A stretch of DNA of 64,000 nt from Streptomyces sp. NBC_00457. Lineage in GTDB: Bacteria; Actinomycetota; Actinomycetes; Streptomycetales; Streptomycetaceae. The translations under genes and the position numbers were made by a program. The stretch is from NCBI RefSeq assembly GCF_036014015.1, contig NZ_CP107905.1, positions 6,696,001 through 6,760,000 of the forward strand, in the 5' to 3' direction. The notes below the pieces were generated by a model. That model saw nothing but the letters and a program-made list of their open reading frames with translations, was not told the origin of the DNA and made no database searches. Shown piece by piece: positions 25,942 to 35,455 of the stretch (the stretch's first letter is position 1; each line of letters begins with the position of its first letter).

Positions 25942-26196
25942 ATGCGCAAGCTTCAGAAGGCCGCTGTTGCGGCCGCCATGGTGGGGACGTTCAGCTGCAT
26001 AGCCACCGGCACCGCGACCGCCCAGAGCGCGCCCGTCATGTACGGCGGCGGAGGCTGCAAGTCTCACGACTTGAACGTCGGCCTCCTTGGCCAGGTCGGC
26101 CTCCTCAACGGCCTCCTGGGCAACGCGATCAACGGCGAAGGCAACGCGGGCGGGCAACACCAGCACGTCGGCTCCAGCTGCGGCCACGGCCACTAG
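25942..26196 (+). CDS. Small secreted Cys/His-rich peptide
   Basis: The 84-residue precursor has a Sec signal (MRKLQKAAVAAAMVGTFSC, cleavage probably after ATAQ near 28). The mature peptide of about 56 residues has a core SHDLNVGLLGQVGLLNGLLG, two Cys likely to form a disulfide (C39, C80) and a His-rich end (QHQHVGSSCGHGH) that could bind metal. AAGGAGGA ahead of the ATG is an ideal ribosome site, suggesting high expression. It resembles small secreted Streptomyces proteins of aerial-growth stages that I recall, but it is not a chaplin or rodlin. Function unknown. Confidence 0.82.
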   Translation: MRKLQKAAVAAAMVGTFSCIATGTATAQSAPVMYGGGGCKSHDLNVGLLGQVGLLNGLLGNAINGEGNAGGQHQHVGSSCGHGH

Positions 26197-26238
26197 CGGA
26201 GATCCGAAACTGGCAGCTCACCGCAACGGGTCTCGGCA

Positions 26239-26257
26239 CCCGGGCCACAAGCCCGGG
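26239..26257 (+). terminator. Hairpin after the secreted peptide gene
   Basis: A perfect 7-bp stem CCCGGGC/GCCCGGG with a 5-nt loop lies 42 bp beyond the stop codon and before the converging TPR gene. Confidence 0.6.
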
Positions 26258-26310
26258 GCCGGGGCCCTGCTTGTGTCTCCGACTTGGGCAGTGATGCTTG
26301 CGGCTACGGA

Positions 26311-27348
26311 TCACGCCCCGTCCAGGCGCATCGCCTCCCGCAGGTCGCGCCAGTTTCCGGTGTTTCTGAAGCGGGCGTGCAGGGCCTTGGTCAGGGTGGT
26401 GCGGAACAGGGGGGTTGCCTTGTGGTCGGGGCCTGCCGCGGTGAGGGCGGTGCGGGCGGTGGTCACGGCCTCGTCCAGGTCTGCGGTGTTTCCCCGGTGG
26501 CACAGCGCGAGACTGAGGTTGTTCTGCAACATCGGGGTGAGCCAGTGACTTCGCGGTACGGCCTCGCAGGCCGCGCGGGCGGTCGTCACGGATTCGGCCA
26601 GGTCGGCCGGGTCCGCGCGTAGTTCGAAGCGTTTGTTCAGGGCGCCGCTCAACCGGTGGAGGTAGATGGCGTGCTCCTGCGTCCCGGTGGGCACGGTCGC
26701 CACCGCCGCCCGCCAGGTGCGGATCACCGGCTCCATGTCGGCGACGGAACCGGACAGTTCCTGCCGCTTCTCGTAGGCCAGGGCCAGTTGGTTGAGTGAG
26801 TCGGCGCGGTCGGCCGGAGTCGCGGAGACGTCGTCGAGGGCGTGCCGGAAGAGTGTGATGGCGTACCGCAGTCCCGGGTCGTCGGCGGACGTGGGCTTGG
26901 CCCGCTTCAGAATGTCCGCCGCGGCCTGGGTCTTGAACTTGCCGAAGGTCATCCCCGGGGTGCGCAGTCGTGCGCGCAGATCAGGGGGAAGCAGCTCCGG
27001 CGCGGTCTGGGCGTACCCCTTCAGGATCTGCCGGACCTGTGGATCGTGCCGGGCGTGGGGCACGGTCAGCGCGACGGCCGCCTCCAGGGAGGCCTGGCCC
27101 GCCGCCTTGGGCAGGGCGGTGAAACGGAGGTGGTGGATCCCGGCGACGACGACCGCGATCGGCCCCTCGACGGGGGTGCCGCGCACCGCCCGCAGGACCA
27201 GGTCGGCATCGCGCAGGGCCTGCGGTTCGAGCACCGGGCCCAGGTCGAAGTCGAGGAGCAGGCTGTCCATCCGGGACTTGAGCCGGGCCATGGCGCTCAG
27301 GGCCGCGGGATCGTGTACCCAGTCGCCGAACACGTGGTCGTTGAACAC
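26311..27348 (-). CDS. TPR-repeat protein, third gene of a CHAT protease operon
   Basis: The 345-residue protein has an alpha/beta N-terminal region (1-100, containing GPIAVVVAGIHHLRFTALP). From about 150 it is a chain of helix pairs of TPR type (DRADSLNQLALAYEKRQEL, TPMLQNNLSLALCHRGNTADLDEAVTTARTAL). Such repeats bind partner proteins. The GTG start is 9 bp after the stop of the preceding gene, so translation is likely coupled. Its two upstream neighbours are an unknown protein and a large TPR-CHAT protease. Confidence 0.75.
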   Translation of the reverse strand: MFNDHVFGDWVHDPAALSAMARLKSRMDSLLLDFDLGPVLEPQALRDADLVLRAVRGTPVEGPIAVVVAGIHHLRFTALPKAAGQASLEAAVALTVPHARHDPQVRQILKGYAQTAPELLPPDLRARLRTPGMTFGKFKTQAAADILKRAKPTSADDPGLRYAITLFRHALDDVSATPADRADSLNQLALAYEKRQELSGSVADMEPVIRTWRAAVATVPTGTQEHAIYLHRLSGALNKRFELRADPADLAESVTTARAACEAVPRSHWLTPMLQNNLSLALCHRGNTADLDEAVTTARTALTAAGPDHKATPLFRTTLTKALHARFRNTGNWRDLREAMRLDGA

Positions 27349-27357
27349 GTCCGGCTC

Positions 27358-28146
27358 TCAGGCTGGTTCGGGCCCGGCCAGGTGAACGGGCCTGTGCACG
27401 TCCCGGACTCTGGCGAGCAGGGGGAATCCACCCTTACGGCCGCGCCGGGTGACCTTGGCACGGACGGTGAGACCGGCGAGGACGGGCGTGTCTGCCGGGG
27501 CGCGCAGCAGCATGTGAAGCTCCTGGTCGGCGTGGAGATAGCCGGACCTGGGGTAGAAGTCCCAGCAGGCTTTGGTGAATCCGACGCCGGAGGTCGTCAG
27601 CGTGGGCACGTACATGGTCTGCGTCAGCGCCTGCTCGTGCGAGGTGCTGAGATCGAAGACGCTCGGCACGGCCTTGAACGACAGCCCGACGACCCGCCGG
27701 CTCTCGATCTCCATCGGCAGCTCCTGCACCTCGCGCGGCGACATGTCGATGACGGTGCTGCCCGGGGTCGGCGTGAGGTCCACCTGGAGGCGGGCGTAGG
27801 TGAACGCGCACTCCGGGTGCGCGTGCAGGACGAAGAGCAGCGGTACGTGGTAGGCGGCGGTGCCGGGCGGCAGGTCGGTGCTCCTCACCTCGGCGGGAGC
27901 GGCGCGGGCGACGGCCACCCGGTTCTCGCGGCGCAGGAATCTGAGGTCCTCGTCGCTCACGACCACGGGGGGCTCGTCGACGTCCCAGTGCGACTGCCCA
28001 TAGGTGTCCACACGGGACAGTGATCCCGTCCCCGGGGGTGGCGCGGCCTCCCTTAACATCCCCAATTCCTCGTGGTCGGCCTCGAGGTCGAGTTCCACGC
28101 CGTAGGTGAAATCGTGCTCGGTCACTGTCACTTCGGTCCGCTCCAT
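27358..28146 (-). CDS. Protein of unknown function, second gene of the CHAT operon
   Basis: The 262-residue soluble protein has an acidic N-terminus (VTEHDFTYGVELDLEADHEELG), and then mostly beta-strand-like sequence with PLLFVLHAHPECAFTYARLQVDLTPTPGS and a basic end. No signal peptide or catalytic motif is seen. It begins 32 bp after the CHAT gene and ends 9 bp before the TPR gene. A partner or substrate of the CHAT protease is possible, inferred only from position. ATG at 28146 has AAGG too close; a GTG at 28131 with GGAG upstream is a fair alternative. Confidence 0.65.
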   Translation of the reverse strand: MERTEVTVTEHDFTYGVELDLEADHEELGMLREAAPPPGTGSLSRVDTYGQSHWDVDEPPVVVSDEDLRFLRRENRVAVARAAPAEVRSTDLPPGTAAYHVPLLFVLHAHPECAFTYARLQVDLTPTPGSTVIDMSPREVQELPMEIESRRVVGLSFKAVPSVFDLSTSHEQALTQTMYVPTLTTSGVGFTKACWDFYPRSGYLHADQELHMLLRAPADTPVLAGLTVRAKVTRRGRKGGFPLLARVRDVHRPVHLAGPEPA

Positions 28147-28178
28147 ACCTTGTTGTGCGTGTGCGTGCCCGGCGCAGG

Positions 28179-31100
28179 TCACTGCCAGGCGCCGACCAGT
28201 TGGAATCCGGCCCAGCGGTCGAACCGCGCCGGGTCGCGCTCCCGCTCCCTCGCCTCCAGGGCGGCGGCGCGCAGAGCGTCGATCCTGGCGAGACCTTGGC
28301 GGCCGATCCCGTCGTAGAACGCCCGCATGATCGTCACCGTGGCATCGTCCGGCACCTTCCACAGCCCGGCGACCACCGAGTCCGCCCCGGCGAACAGCAA
28401 CGCCCGGGTCAGGCCCATGAGTTCGTCGGCGGCGTCGGTCGCGCTCACGCCGGTCTCGCAGGCGGACAGCGTCACCAGGGAGAGGTCCGGGGCACGCAGG
28501 CGGATCACGTCCCGCGCGGTGAGGACGCCGCCCTCGGCCAGCACGACGCCCGAGCCGAGCGGATCGTCGGGATCGAAGCGGGCGTGCGCGGCGAGATGCA
28601 GCACCGAGGACCCGGTGAGCGCCCGGCGGACGGCGTCGACGGTGGCCCCGGACCCGAGGGTGAGCCGGGATCCCGGTGTGCGGGCGAGGAGTTGGGCTTC
28701 TTTCCGGGCGCCGGGGAGGTCTCCGGTGGGATCACCGAAGATCTGCATGCCGTGGGGCTCCCGGAGGCGCGTCCGGTCGCGGCCGCTCCCGTTCCGGCCG
28801 CGCAGGAAGGAGCCGCTGGGCAGGACGCCCAAAGGATTGCGCTCCAGCAGGACTTCACCGCCGGACCGTCCGGACCCTCTGGACCCTCCGGTGCGGACGG
28901 CGCCGAGCGGAACGTGGTGCAGAAAGCCCGTGGGGCAGACGAGCAGCCGCTCGCCGGGATCACAGACGCTCGTCAACAGCTCACGCACCGGAGCGAGTTG
29001 AGCTTGGAACAGATCCTCCGCGTCGGTGGCGAGCAGCCGTACCCGAGCAGCGGCGCCGAAGTTCTGCCGTACGAACCGACCCAGTTCGCGGACGTCGGCC
29101 GGACGGCTGCGCAGCACCGGCCCCGTGCCGTCGGAGCGCAGCGCGATCACCCCGAGCGTGCGATCGTCGAGGAGGACAAGGCTCGCCAGGACGGCCGTAC
29201 GACCGTCGTCCGCGCCCGTCGCCAGGCGGCGGGCGATGTCGGCGGGGTCGGCCGGACTGCCCTGCCGTACCTGGACGTAGCCCGCGGCGGACGGGACCCG
29301 ACGAAGCATCTGGGCCCACAGGTCGTCCAGTTCGCCCTCGGTCTCGCGGTAGGAGTCCCAGAACGCCGGGCTGCGGTCCCCCGGCAGGCCGCGCAGCCTG
29401 CGCCGCCGGGCCAGCAGGGTCGCCTCGCGCGCCACGAGTTCGGCCGGAACACCGGCCGGAGCGGGCAGGTCGCCCTCGCCGAGGGTGTCGAGGAAGGTGC
29501 GGGCCCGCATGGACTCGTGAGCGGCCCAGGCGGCGCGCGCGTGCGAGCCGGCGTTCCCCTCGGCGGCGGCGCGCTGGAAGTGCAGCCGGGTCAGCTGAGT
29601 GAAGGCGGCCATCTGCTCGTTCTGCACGGCGATGCGCTCTTCGGGGTCGGCGGCGTTCGCGCGCAGCTGTCCGGCGGCGTCGGTGACCATGGTCAGAAGG
29701 TGTACGGCGGTGTCGTACTCCCCCGATTCCTGGAGCAGAGCGGCGAGTTCGAGCAGCGCGGGGGTGGCACCCGCGGTGTCGGCCACGCGGTGGCGGGTGC
29801 CGTCGGAGGCGGTCCAGTCGAGCGGGGTGGCGGTGCTCCCCTCCTGCGGGACACTCGCGTGGACGAGCGCCTGTTCCAGGTGGTGGCGGGCGTCACCGCC
29901 CAGGGCCTCGCCGATGTCGGGGCGGGCCCGCAGCACCCGGGCGATGTCGAAGTGGTGTGCCGACAGGCGGGCGGCGTTGCCGGTCCGATCGAGCTCCCGG
30001 GCACGCACGAAGCAGGTGAGAGCGCTGCGGTGGAAACCGAGCCGGTGCCTGGTCCGGCCGAGCATGGTGAGCGCCCTGATCAGCGTGTACGGCAGCACGA
30101 GCCGGGGATTCTCGTCCTCGGCGAGGTAGACGGCCTCCTGGATCGCGCCGATGCCCTCGTCCGTCTCACCGCGTTCCAGGGCGATATGACTGACGGCGGC
30201 GAGGGTGTCGACCTGGGTGCCGGTGGTGGGGTGCGCCGCCTCCGCCGCACGCGCCTCCCGGGTGTACGTCAGACAGGCCTCGTGGTCGCCGAGCCGGTCG
30301 CACACGGTGGCGAGGCTGTGCAGTGTCGAGGCGTACGGGCTGGTCTGCGCGAACAGCCGGTCGTACTCGGTCTCGCCGATCCCCGCGGCCCGCCGCGCGG
30401 TCTCGTCCGCGAGCAGCAGTTCCCGGGCCTGGAGGAGACAGGCCTTGGCTTCCGGCAGCCGGTGCTCGGCGGTCCGCACCGAGGCGACCGCCGCGTAGGC
30501 GTCGGCGAGCATGCGGTCGCGGCCGAGGCCGAGCCAATGCGGGTCCGGAGTGAAATCCCGGGGCAGGGCGCGGGCGAGCTGCAACTGCCGCTCGGCCCAG
30601 AGAGCCCAGCGGGTGTGGTCCCGGTCCTTGATCCCGTAGTGGTGACCGATGGTCATCGCCTGCATGATCGCCCGGAACAGCTCGTCGCGCGGCGCGGCGG
30701 CGATCCAGGCGGCGGCGCGGCGGTCGTCCTCGGCGACATGGGCGAAGCCGTCCGGGTCGTTGTCCTGGACGGCGGCAACGAGTCTGCCGCCGTGACCGCT
30801 GCCGGGATCGCCGGACCTGACGGTGGGAGAACTCCCTTTGCGCCGACCGGACTTGCGGGGTCCGCCGATGATTCCCAGGGCGCGGAGCACGCCCCCGGCG
30901 TCCAGGGAGCCCTCCAGCCGTCCCTGCCTGCCGAACGGCCGGGGCGGGTTCGCCCTGTCGAGTGCGGCGAGCGCCTTGCGCGCGGCCCCGTAGTCCGGGT
31001 CCAGTGCGAGGGCCTTCTGGTAGTACGCGCGAGCGCGGTGAGCCCCTGCCCCGCCGCTGCGCAGGCACTCGCCGATCAGCCACAGCCCCTGCGCGCTGGG

Positions 31101-32756
31101 CTGGATGGCCACGGACTCCTCGCAGTACGCCTGGGCCAGGTCGTACTTCCGGCGCAGGTACCAGACGTCGCCGAGGCAGTGCCAGGCGTAACCGTGGTCG
31201 GGGTCGAGCGCGATCGCCGCCTCGTACTCACGCTCGGCGTCGTCCAGCCGGCCCGTGCCGAAGTACCTTTCGCCCGCCTTGAAGTGCTCCTCGGCCCGAC
31301 TGCGGTCCCGCAGCCGCCCCACCTCGGCCGCCAGCTCGGGATCGTCCCCGACGAGGTCCCGCGTCGCCTCGGCGCGCTGCTCCTCGGGGAGCCATTCGAC
31401 GAACGACGCGAGGAAGTTGGCCTGGAACTCGTCCTGGGACATGCCGGTCGGGTCGAAGCCACCCCGGCGCGCGGGCCGGTTCCTCTTCCCGGCGTCGGGG
31501 CCCCGGTCGACGTGGATCTTCGTCCGGGGTGTGCGGGGCGTGGTCAGCCTGTCCGGGAGGGGTTCCTGGAGGGGGTCGAGCCGCTTCAACTCCTCTTTCC
31601 AGCGGCCGAGTTCAGGATCACCACCGATCCCGACCGCGACGGTGCACAGGAACGTGAGCGTCTCCACGTCCTCAGGCCCCGGCGGCTGCCCGAGCAGATC
31701 GGTCAGCAACTTCCGGCCCGCGAAGTACAGCCCCCGCTCGAAGCGGCAACGGGCCATCATGTGGACGATCTCCCGGTCGGCAGGGTCGGCGCGCCGCCGC
31801 TCCTCCAGCACGGTGTAGGCCTCCGCCCAGGCACGTCGACGCACCAGCTCGTCGCCGAGTGCGGCCACTGCGGTGGCTTTCCGGCCGTGCTCGGCAGCGA
31901 TGCGGTCAGCCTCCCTGGCGAGCTCCAGGGCACGCGGGACGTTCCGGAGCGAGGCCAGGGCGTCTTTGCGGAGCTGGTCGGCTCTGCGTAACTCGGCTTT
32001 GCGTCGGGCTTCTTCGGTGGGGGCGGGAGAGGGTGCCGAAGGTCGTATGGGCTGTGCGGGGGACGGGAGTTGAGTTGACACCCGCGCCTGATCCCGCACG
32101 CCTTCTCGTCGTACGACCACCCCCCGCTCCGCAAGATGCCGCTCCCAGGCCCGCTCCAGCCCGGCCGCCAACGAGGCATCCAGAACCGTCAGTTCGGCGA
32201 GGGCGGTGCGGACCCCGGGATCTCGGGCCCCGGTGTCGAGGTCGGGCCGGGTGATCGCGGTGGCCAGCCGGGCGAGGGCGGCCAGGGTCGCGGCGCCCTC
32301 GGACCTGCCGGCGGCGTACTCGCGGGCCGCCAGCTGATAGGTGCGGTGGGCTTTCCGTTCCTGCCCGACATGGTGAGTGGCGCCGATGAGGAAGTAACCG
32401 TGGCCCATGAAAAGGTCGTAGCCCTGGATGATCCCTCGGACGGCGCTGGTCCACACGGAGTTCTTCGAGGCGTCGGGCGAGGCGAGGACGAGGAGGAGCA
32501 GTTCCCCCGCCCCCTCGACCGGCGGGGTGGGCTCCTCGCCCCCGGCCATCGCGTCCCGCGCGCTGAGCAGCAGCGCGAGCGTGCCGGTCGCGCGCCAACT
32601 GGGGTGGCTGCGGCTGACCTTGCCGTACACGGCCTCCGGGTCGCCGAGCAGCGTCAGCTCGGCGACCCAGGTGCGGGCATCGGGTAGACCGTCTTCGGCG
32701 ACTCCAGGTATCCGGACCGTGTCCGCCCATGCCTTCGCCAGTGCTCTGCACAACAT
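28179..32756 (-). CDS. Large TPR-CHAT domain protease
   Basis: The 1525-residue protein has helical repeats over the first 1100 residues, including clear TPR units (EEHFKAGERYFGTGRLDDAE, AWHCLGDVWYLRRKYDLAQ, AHRARAYYQKALALDPDYG). It ends in a CHAT domain, a caspase-like peptidase fold. The catalytic pair is visible: His1391 in LHLAAHARFD and Cys1433 in VTLSACETGVS, with the closing LFAGADSVVAGLWKVPD. CHAT proteases act in gasdermin-type and CRISPR-linked (Craspase) immunity and are often paired with sensors. The repeats would sense or recruit a partner. First gene of a three-gene operon. Confidence 0.92.
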   Translation of the reverse strand: MLCRALAKAWADTVRIPGVAEDGLPDARTWVAELTLLGDPEAVYGKVSRSHPSWRATGTLALLLSARDAMAGGEEPTPPVEGAGELLLLVLASPDASKNSVWTSAVRGIIQGYDLFMGHGYFLIGATHHVGQERKAHRTYQLAAREYAAGRSEGAATLAALARLATAITRPDLDTGARDPGVRTALAELTVLDASLAAGLERAWERHLAERGVVVRREGVRDQARVSTQLPSPAQPIRPSAPSPAPTEEARRKAELRRADQLRKDALASLRNVPRALELAREADRIAAEHGRKATAVAALGDELVRRRAWAEAYTVLEERRRADPADREIVHMMARCRFERGLYFAGRKLLTDLLGQPPGPEDVETLTFLCTVAVGIGGDPELGRWKEELKRLDPLQEPLPDRLTTPRTPRTKIHVDRGPDAGKRNRPARRGGFDPTGMSQDEFQANFLASFVEWLPEEQRAEATRDLVGDDPELAAEVGRLRDRSRAEEHFKAGERYFGTGRLDDAEREYEAAIALDPDHGYAWHCLGDVWYLRRKYDLAQAYCEESVAIQPSAQGLWLIGECLRSGGAGAHRARAYYQKALALDPDYGAARKALAALDRANPPRPFGRQGRLEGSLDAGGVLRALGIIGGPRKSGRRKGSSPTVRSGDPGSGHGGRLVAAVQDNDPDGFAHVAEDDRRAAAWIAAAPRDELFRAIMQAMTIGHHYGIKDRDHTRWALWAERQLQLARALPRDFTPDPHWLGLGRDRMLADAYAAVASVRTAEHRLPEAKACLLQARELLLADETARRAAGIGETEYDRLFAQTSPYASTLHSLATVCDRLGDHEACLTYTREARAAEAAHPTTGTQVDTLAAVSHIALERGETDEGIGAIQEAVYLAEDENPRLVLPYTLIRALTMLGRTRHRLGFHRSALTCFVRARELDRTGNAARLSAHHFDIARVLRARPDIGEALGGDARHHLEQALVHASVPQEGSTATPLDWTASDGTRHRVADTAGATPALLELAALLQESGEYDTAVHLLTMVTDAAGQLRANAADPEERIAVQNEQMAAFTQLTRLHFQRAAAEGNAGSHARAAWAAHESMRARTFLDTLGEGDLPAPAGVPAELVAREATLLARRRRLRGLPGDRSPAFWDSYRETEGELDDLWAQMLRRVPSAAGYVQVRQGSPADPADIARRLATGADDGRTAVLASLVLLDDRTLGVIALRSDGTGPVLRSRPADVRELGRFVRQNFGAAARVRLLATDAEDLFQAQLAPVRELLTSVCDPGERLLVCPTGFLHHVPLGAVRTGGSRGSGRSGGEVLLERNPLGVLPSGSFLRGRNGSGRDRTRLREPHGMQIFGDPTGDLPGARKEAQLLARTPGSRLTLGSGATVDAVRRALTGSSVLHLAAHARFDPDDPLGSGVVLAEGGVLTARDVIRLRAPDLSLVTLSACETGVSATDAADELMGLTRALLFAGADSVVAGLWKVPDDATVTIMRAFYDGIGRQGLARIDALRAAALEARERERDPARFDRWAGFQLVGAWQ

Positions 32757-33034
32757 GCGTACCCCGTGGCTGTGCGTCCGTCGACGCCGTCGTACGACGT
32801 TCCGCGCATGATGCCACGCAAGGCTGAGGCCGGAAGCGGGATCCGGCCCGAACTCGCTGGTAAGCGGCCGACGTCACAGTGCGTACGGCACGGCTGCGGG
32901 AGGCGACCGATGATTTTCTGCCTGATCCGCAGTCAGAGCTCTTGGTTGGTGCGCCGCACCGCGAGTATGGGCGAAGGCGAAGCGTGCGCCGCCCGAACCT
33001 GCTGAGAACCGACACGAGACACCGAGGACCCCTG

Positions 33035-33607
33035 ATGCGTACTTTGATCAGCACCGCTTTCATCTCGCTCGACGGCGTCATGGAAGCCCCCGGCGGCGAG
33101 CCCGGCTACCGCAACACGGGGTGGACCTTCAAGGACGTCGAGTTCCTCCCCGAGGCATACGAGCTCAAGGGCCGGGAGCAGAAGGAAGCCACCGCGTTGC
33201 TGCTGGGCCGGACCAGCTACGAGGCGTTCAGCCCGGTGTGGCCCGACATGGAGGACTTCCCCGACTACAAGGTGATGCCGAAGTACGTCGTCTCCACCAC
33301 CCTCACCGAGGACGACCTGGTGTCGAACTGGGGCGAGACCACGATCCTGCGCTCGCTCGACGACGTCGCCGCGCTGAAGGAGACCGAAGGCGGCCCGATC
33401 ATCGTCCACGGCAGCGCCACCCTGAACCACGCCCTTTCGGACGCCGGCCTGATCGACCGCTACCACCTGCTCGTCTTCCCGCTCCTGCTCGGCGCGGGCA
33501 AGCGGCTCTTCAGCGCCACGGACAAGGACACCCAGAAGCTGAAGCTCGTCGAGCACGAGGTCTATGCCAACGGTCTGCAGAAGAACGTCTTCGACGTCGT
33601 CCGCTGA
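33035..33607 (+). CDS. Dihydrofolate reductase-family protein (RibD C-terminal-like)
   Basis: The 190-residue protein begins with RTLISTAFISLDGVMEAPGG and contains LLLGRTSYEAFSPVWPD and PIIVHGSATLNHALSDAGLIDRYHLLVFPLLLGAGKRLF. This is the single-domain DHFR/RibD-like fold common in actinomycetes. It probably reduces a small substrate with NADPH, but true folate reductase activity is unlikely. GAGGA six bases ahead of ATG at 33035 supports the start. It is divergent from the CHAT operon. Confidence 0.9.
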   Translation: MRTLISTAFISLDGVMEAPGGEPGYRNTGWTFKDVEFLPEAYELKGREQKEATALLLGRTSYEAFSPVWPDMEDFPDYKVMPKYVVSTTLTEDDLVSNWGETTILRSLDDVAALKETEGGPIIVHGSATLNHALSDAGLIDRYHLLVFPLLLGAGKRLFSATDKDTQKLKLVEHEVYANGLQKNVFDVVR

Positions 33608-33649
33608 CCCGTGCGGCGATGACATCCGGGGTCTCGCTAAGGTGGGCCG

Positions 33650-34084
33650 ATGTCGTCGATCAAGCAGTTCCAGGTCACCTTCGACTGCGCAGAACCTGAA
33701 CGCGTCGCTCGCTTCTGGTGCGAGGTGTTGGGGTACGTCGCGCCGCCGCCACCGTCAGGGTTCGCCACGTGGGACGACTTCAACCGTTCCCTGCCGCCTG
33801 AGGATCAGGGTGCCTGGTTCGCCTGCAGCGATCCCTCGGGCGTGGGCCCGCGCCTGTACTTTCAGCGCGTTCCCGAAGGCAAGGTCGTCAAGAACCGTGT
33901 GCATCTCGACGTGCGGGTCGGCACCGGCCTCGTGGGCGAAGAGCGCCTCGCCGTACTCGAAGCCGAGTGCGCGCGGCTGGTCGCCCTCGGCGCGGTACGC
34001 GTGCAACTGCTGCTCGCCGACGAAGACAACGAGTCGTGCATCGCGATGCAGGACGTCGAGGGCAACGAGTTCTGTCTCGACTGA
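33650..34084 (+). CDS. VOC family protein
   Basis: The 144-residue VOC/glyoxalase-like protein has FQVTFDCAEPERVARFWCEVLGY at the start, RLYFQRVPEGKVVKNRVHLDV in the middle and MQDVEGNEFCLD at the end. The ending matches another protein at 36202-36597, so the two are paralogues of one VOC subfamily. No substrate can be assigned. It follows the DHFR-like gene by 42 bp and may share its transcript. Confidence 0.85.
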   Translation: MSSIKQFQVTFDCAEPERVARFWCEVLGYVAPPPPSGFATWDDFNRSLPPEDQGAWFACSDPSGVGPRLYFQRVPEGKVVKNRVHLDVRVGTGLVGEERLAVLEAECARLVALGAVRVQLLLADEDNESCIAMQDVEGNEFCLD

Positions 34085-34185
34085 GGGCTGCGGCACCCCA
34101 ACTCTCCCGCGCGCCGTGGTGCATGGCTTCGTCCTTCTTCGGGCATTCCAAGCGGGATGAGTCGGAGGAAGGGGGGCGGCCCGAA

Positions 34186-34683
34186 ATGGACGGGGAGACG
34201 GTCATCGCGGCGTGTGCCGTAGCCATCGCCGTGGCATCGTTCGCCGTCTCGGTCTACGAGGTACGCGCGACACGGCAGCACAACCGCCACTCGGTGCGGC
34301 CCATACTCCAGTTGCAACGCAGGATGTCCAAGGGACAGAAAGCCGGGATCAGGCTCATCAACGCCGGTCTCGGCCCGGCCGTCGTCCTCAGCACCTCCCT
34401 GACGGTGGACGGCGAAGTGGTCGGCGTCTGGAACAAGGCCGGCGCGGACCGGGCACGTGAAGGCCTCGTCGCATGGCCCTACGCCGTGACGTTCACCGAG
34501 TCGCAGACCACCATCGCCACCGACTACGAGGAGTTCTTGCTGAGCGTGGACCCGTACGAGCCACACGCTCACGCCGAGTTCATCGACCTGATAACTCGGC
34601 GTCTGCACCTGGAGATCCGCTACGAGTCCCTCTACGGCGGAGAGAACTTCCACGTGACTCTGCGGCCCCGCACGGAGGGTTGA
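34186..34683 (+). CDS. Membrane-anchored protein of unknown function
   Basis: The 165-residue protein has one N-terminal membrane helix (TVIAACAVAIAVASFAVSVYEV), then a soluble beta-rich domain (INAGLGPAVVLSTSLTVDGEVVG, YAVTFTESQTTIATDYEEFLL). The arrangement, a short helix followed by HSVRPILQLQ and a domain with GLGPAVV, is recurrent in bacterial proteins of unknown role. ATG at 34186 follows an AGGAAGGGGGG run; an ATG at 34123 is possible. I do not recognise a named family. Confidence 0.7.
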   Translation: MDGETVIAACAVAIAVASFAVSVYEVRATRQHNRHSVRPILQLQRRMSKGQKAGIRLINAGLGPAVVLSTSLTVDGEVVGVWNKAGADRAREGLVAWPYAVTFTESQTTIATDYEEFLLSVDPYEPHAHAEFIDLITRRLHLEIRYESLYGGENFHVTLRPRTEG

Positions 34684-34740
34684 CGGACCGTCGGCTGTGA
34701 GACGTAAAGGGACCCAATGATGTTGCCGAGCGGTGCTGTC

Positions 34741-35202
34741 TCAGCGCTGGATGGTGACGATCATCTGTGGCAGCATTCGGCCGGCGATGGAGCCCGAGGG
34801 AACGTTTCCTATGCGGACTGCGCCCATCGCGCGGTAGAAAGGCTCGGCATTCGGATCCGCGTCGATCGTGAGCTGGGTGAACCCCAGCTCTCGTCCAACT
34901 GCGACGGTGTGTTCGAACAGCAGACGGCCGACCCCCTGGCCAATGGCCTGCGGCTCGACGAACATCATGCCCAGAACTCCTGCGGGTGGCTCTCCCACAA
35001 GATTCGTAAAGCCCAGAATGTGACCGTCTCTGTCAGCCACCGTGGTTCGCCGGCGTACGACCTCGTTCGCAGCAACGGTGAGTTCTTCTCGACACGCTTC
35101 CAGGAACTCGGCGTCATAGCCCCAATGCGCCTTGGACCGCAGCGCCAAGTCGGTGAGCACCTCGGCTTCCGTTGCCTGCGCGGGCCTGATCAGCACGTCC
35201 AT
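34741..35202 (-). CDS. GNAT-family N-acetyltransferase
   Basis: The 153-residue enzyme uses acetyl-CoA to acetylate an amine. It shows IRPAQATEAEVLTDLAL at the start, the catalytic strand GMMFVEPQAIGQGVGRLLFEHTV with the pyrophosphate-binding Q/G.G.G loop, and LTIDADPNAEPFYRAMGAVRIG. The MDVLIRP start at 35202 has GGAG directly before it and a GGGGGA run 5 bp further up. Substrate unknown. Confidence 0.87.
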   Translation of the reverse strand: MDVLIRPAQATEAEVLTDLALRSKAHWGYDAEFLEACREELTVAANEVVRRRTTVADRDGHILGFTNLVGEPPAGVLGMMFVEPQAIGQGVGRLLFEHTVAVGRELGFTQLTIDADPNAEPFYRAMGAVRIGNVPSGSIAGRMLPQMIVTIQR

Positions 35203-35455
35203 CTCCGTCCCCCGCTCAGGTGTAGGTCTTGGGATTTTCTCCCCCTGCAAGCGTGCGGGAACAGTACGCGATGGCCTCTGGCCGGACAGGACGGGCGTTC
35301 AGGAGGCCACGGCTGGAGGTCCGACTTGGTGGCACCGTCGACCGTCCGGATGTGGCTCCCAGCCCGAGCCCGAGCCCGCAATGAGCGCAGCGGCACGGAC
35401 CGACGACCCGTCTGTTGCGAGGATCGCCGGTCAGGGCGTCACACGGTCACACGAG

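Noticed and set aside
28155..31991. Very long plus-strand open frame opposite the CHAT gene
   Set aside because: High-GC codon bias keeps the opposite strand open; the minus strand has clear TPR and CHAT motifs.
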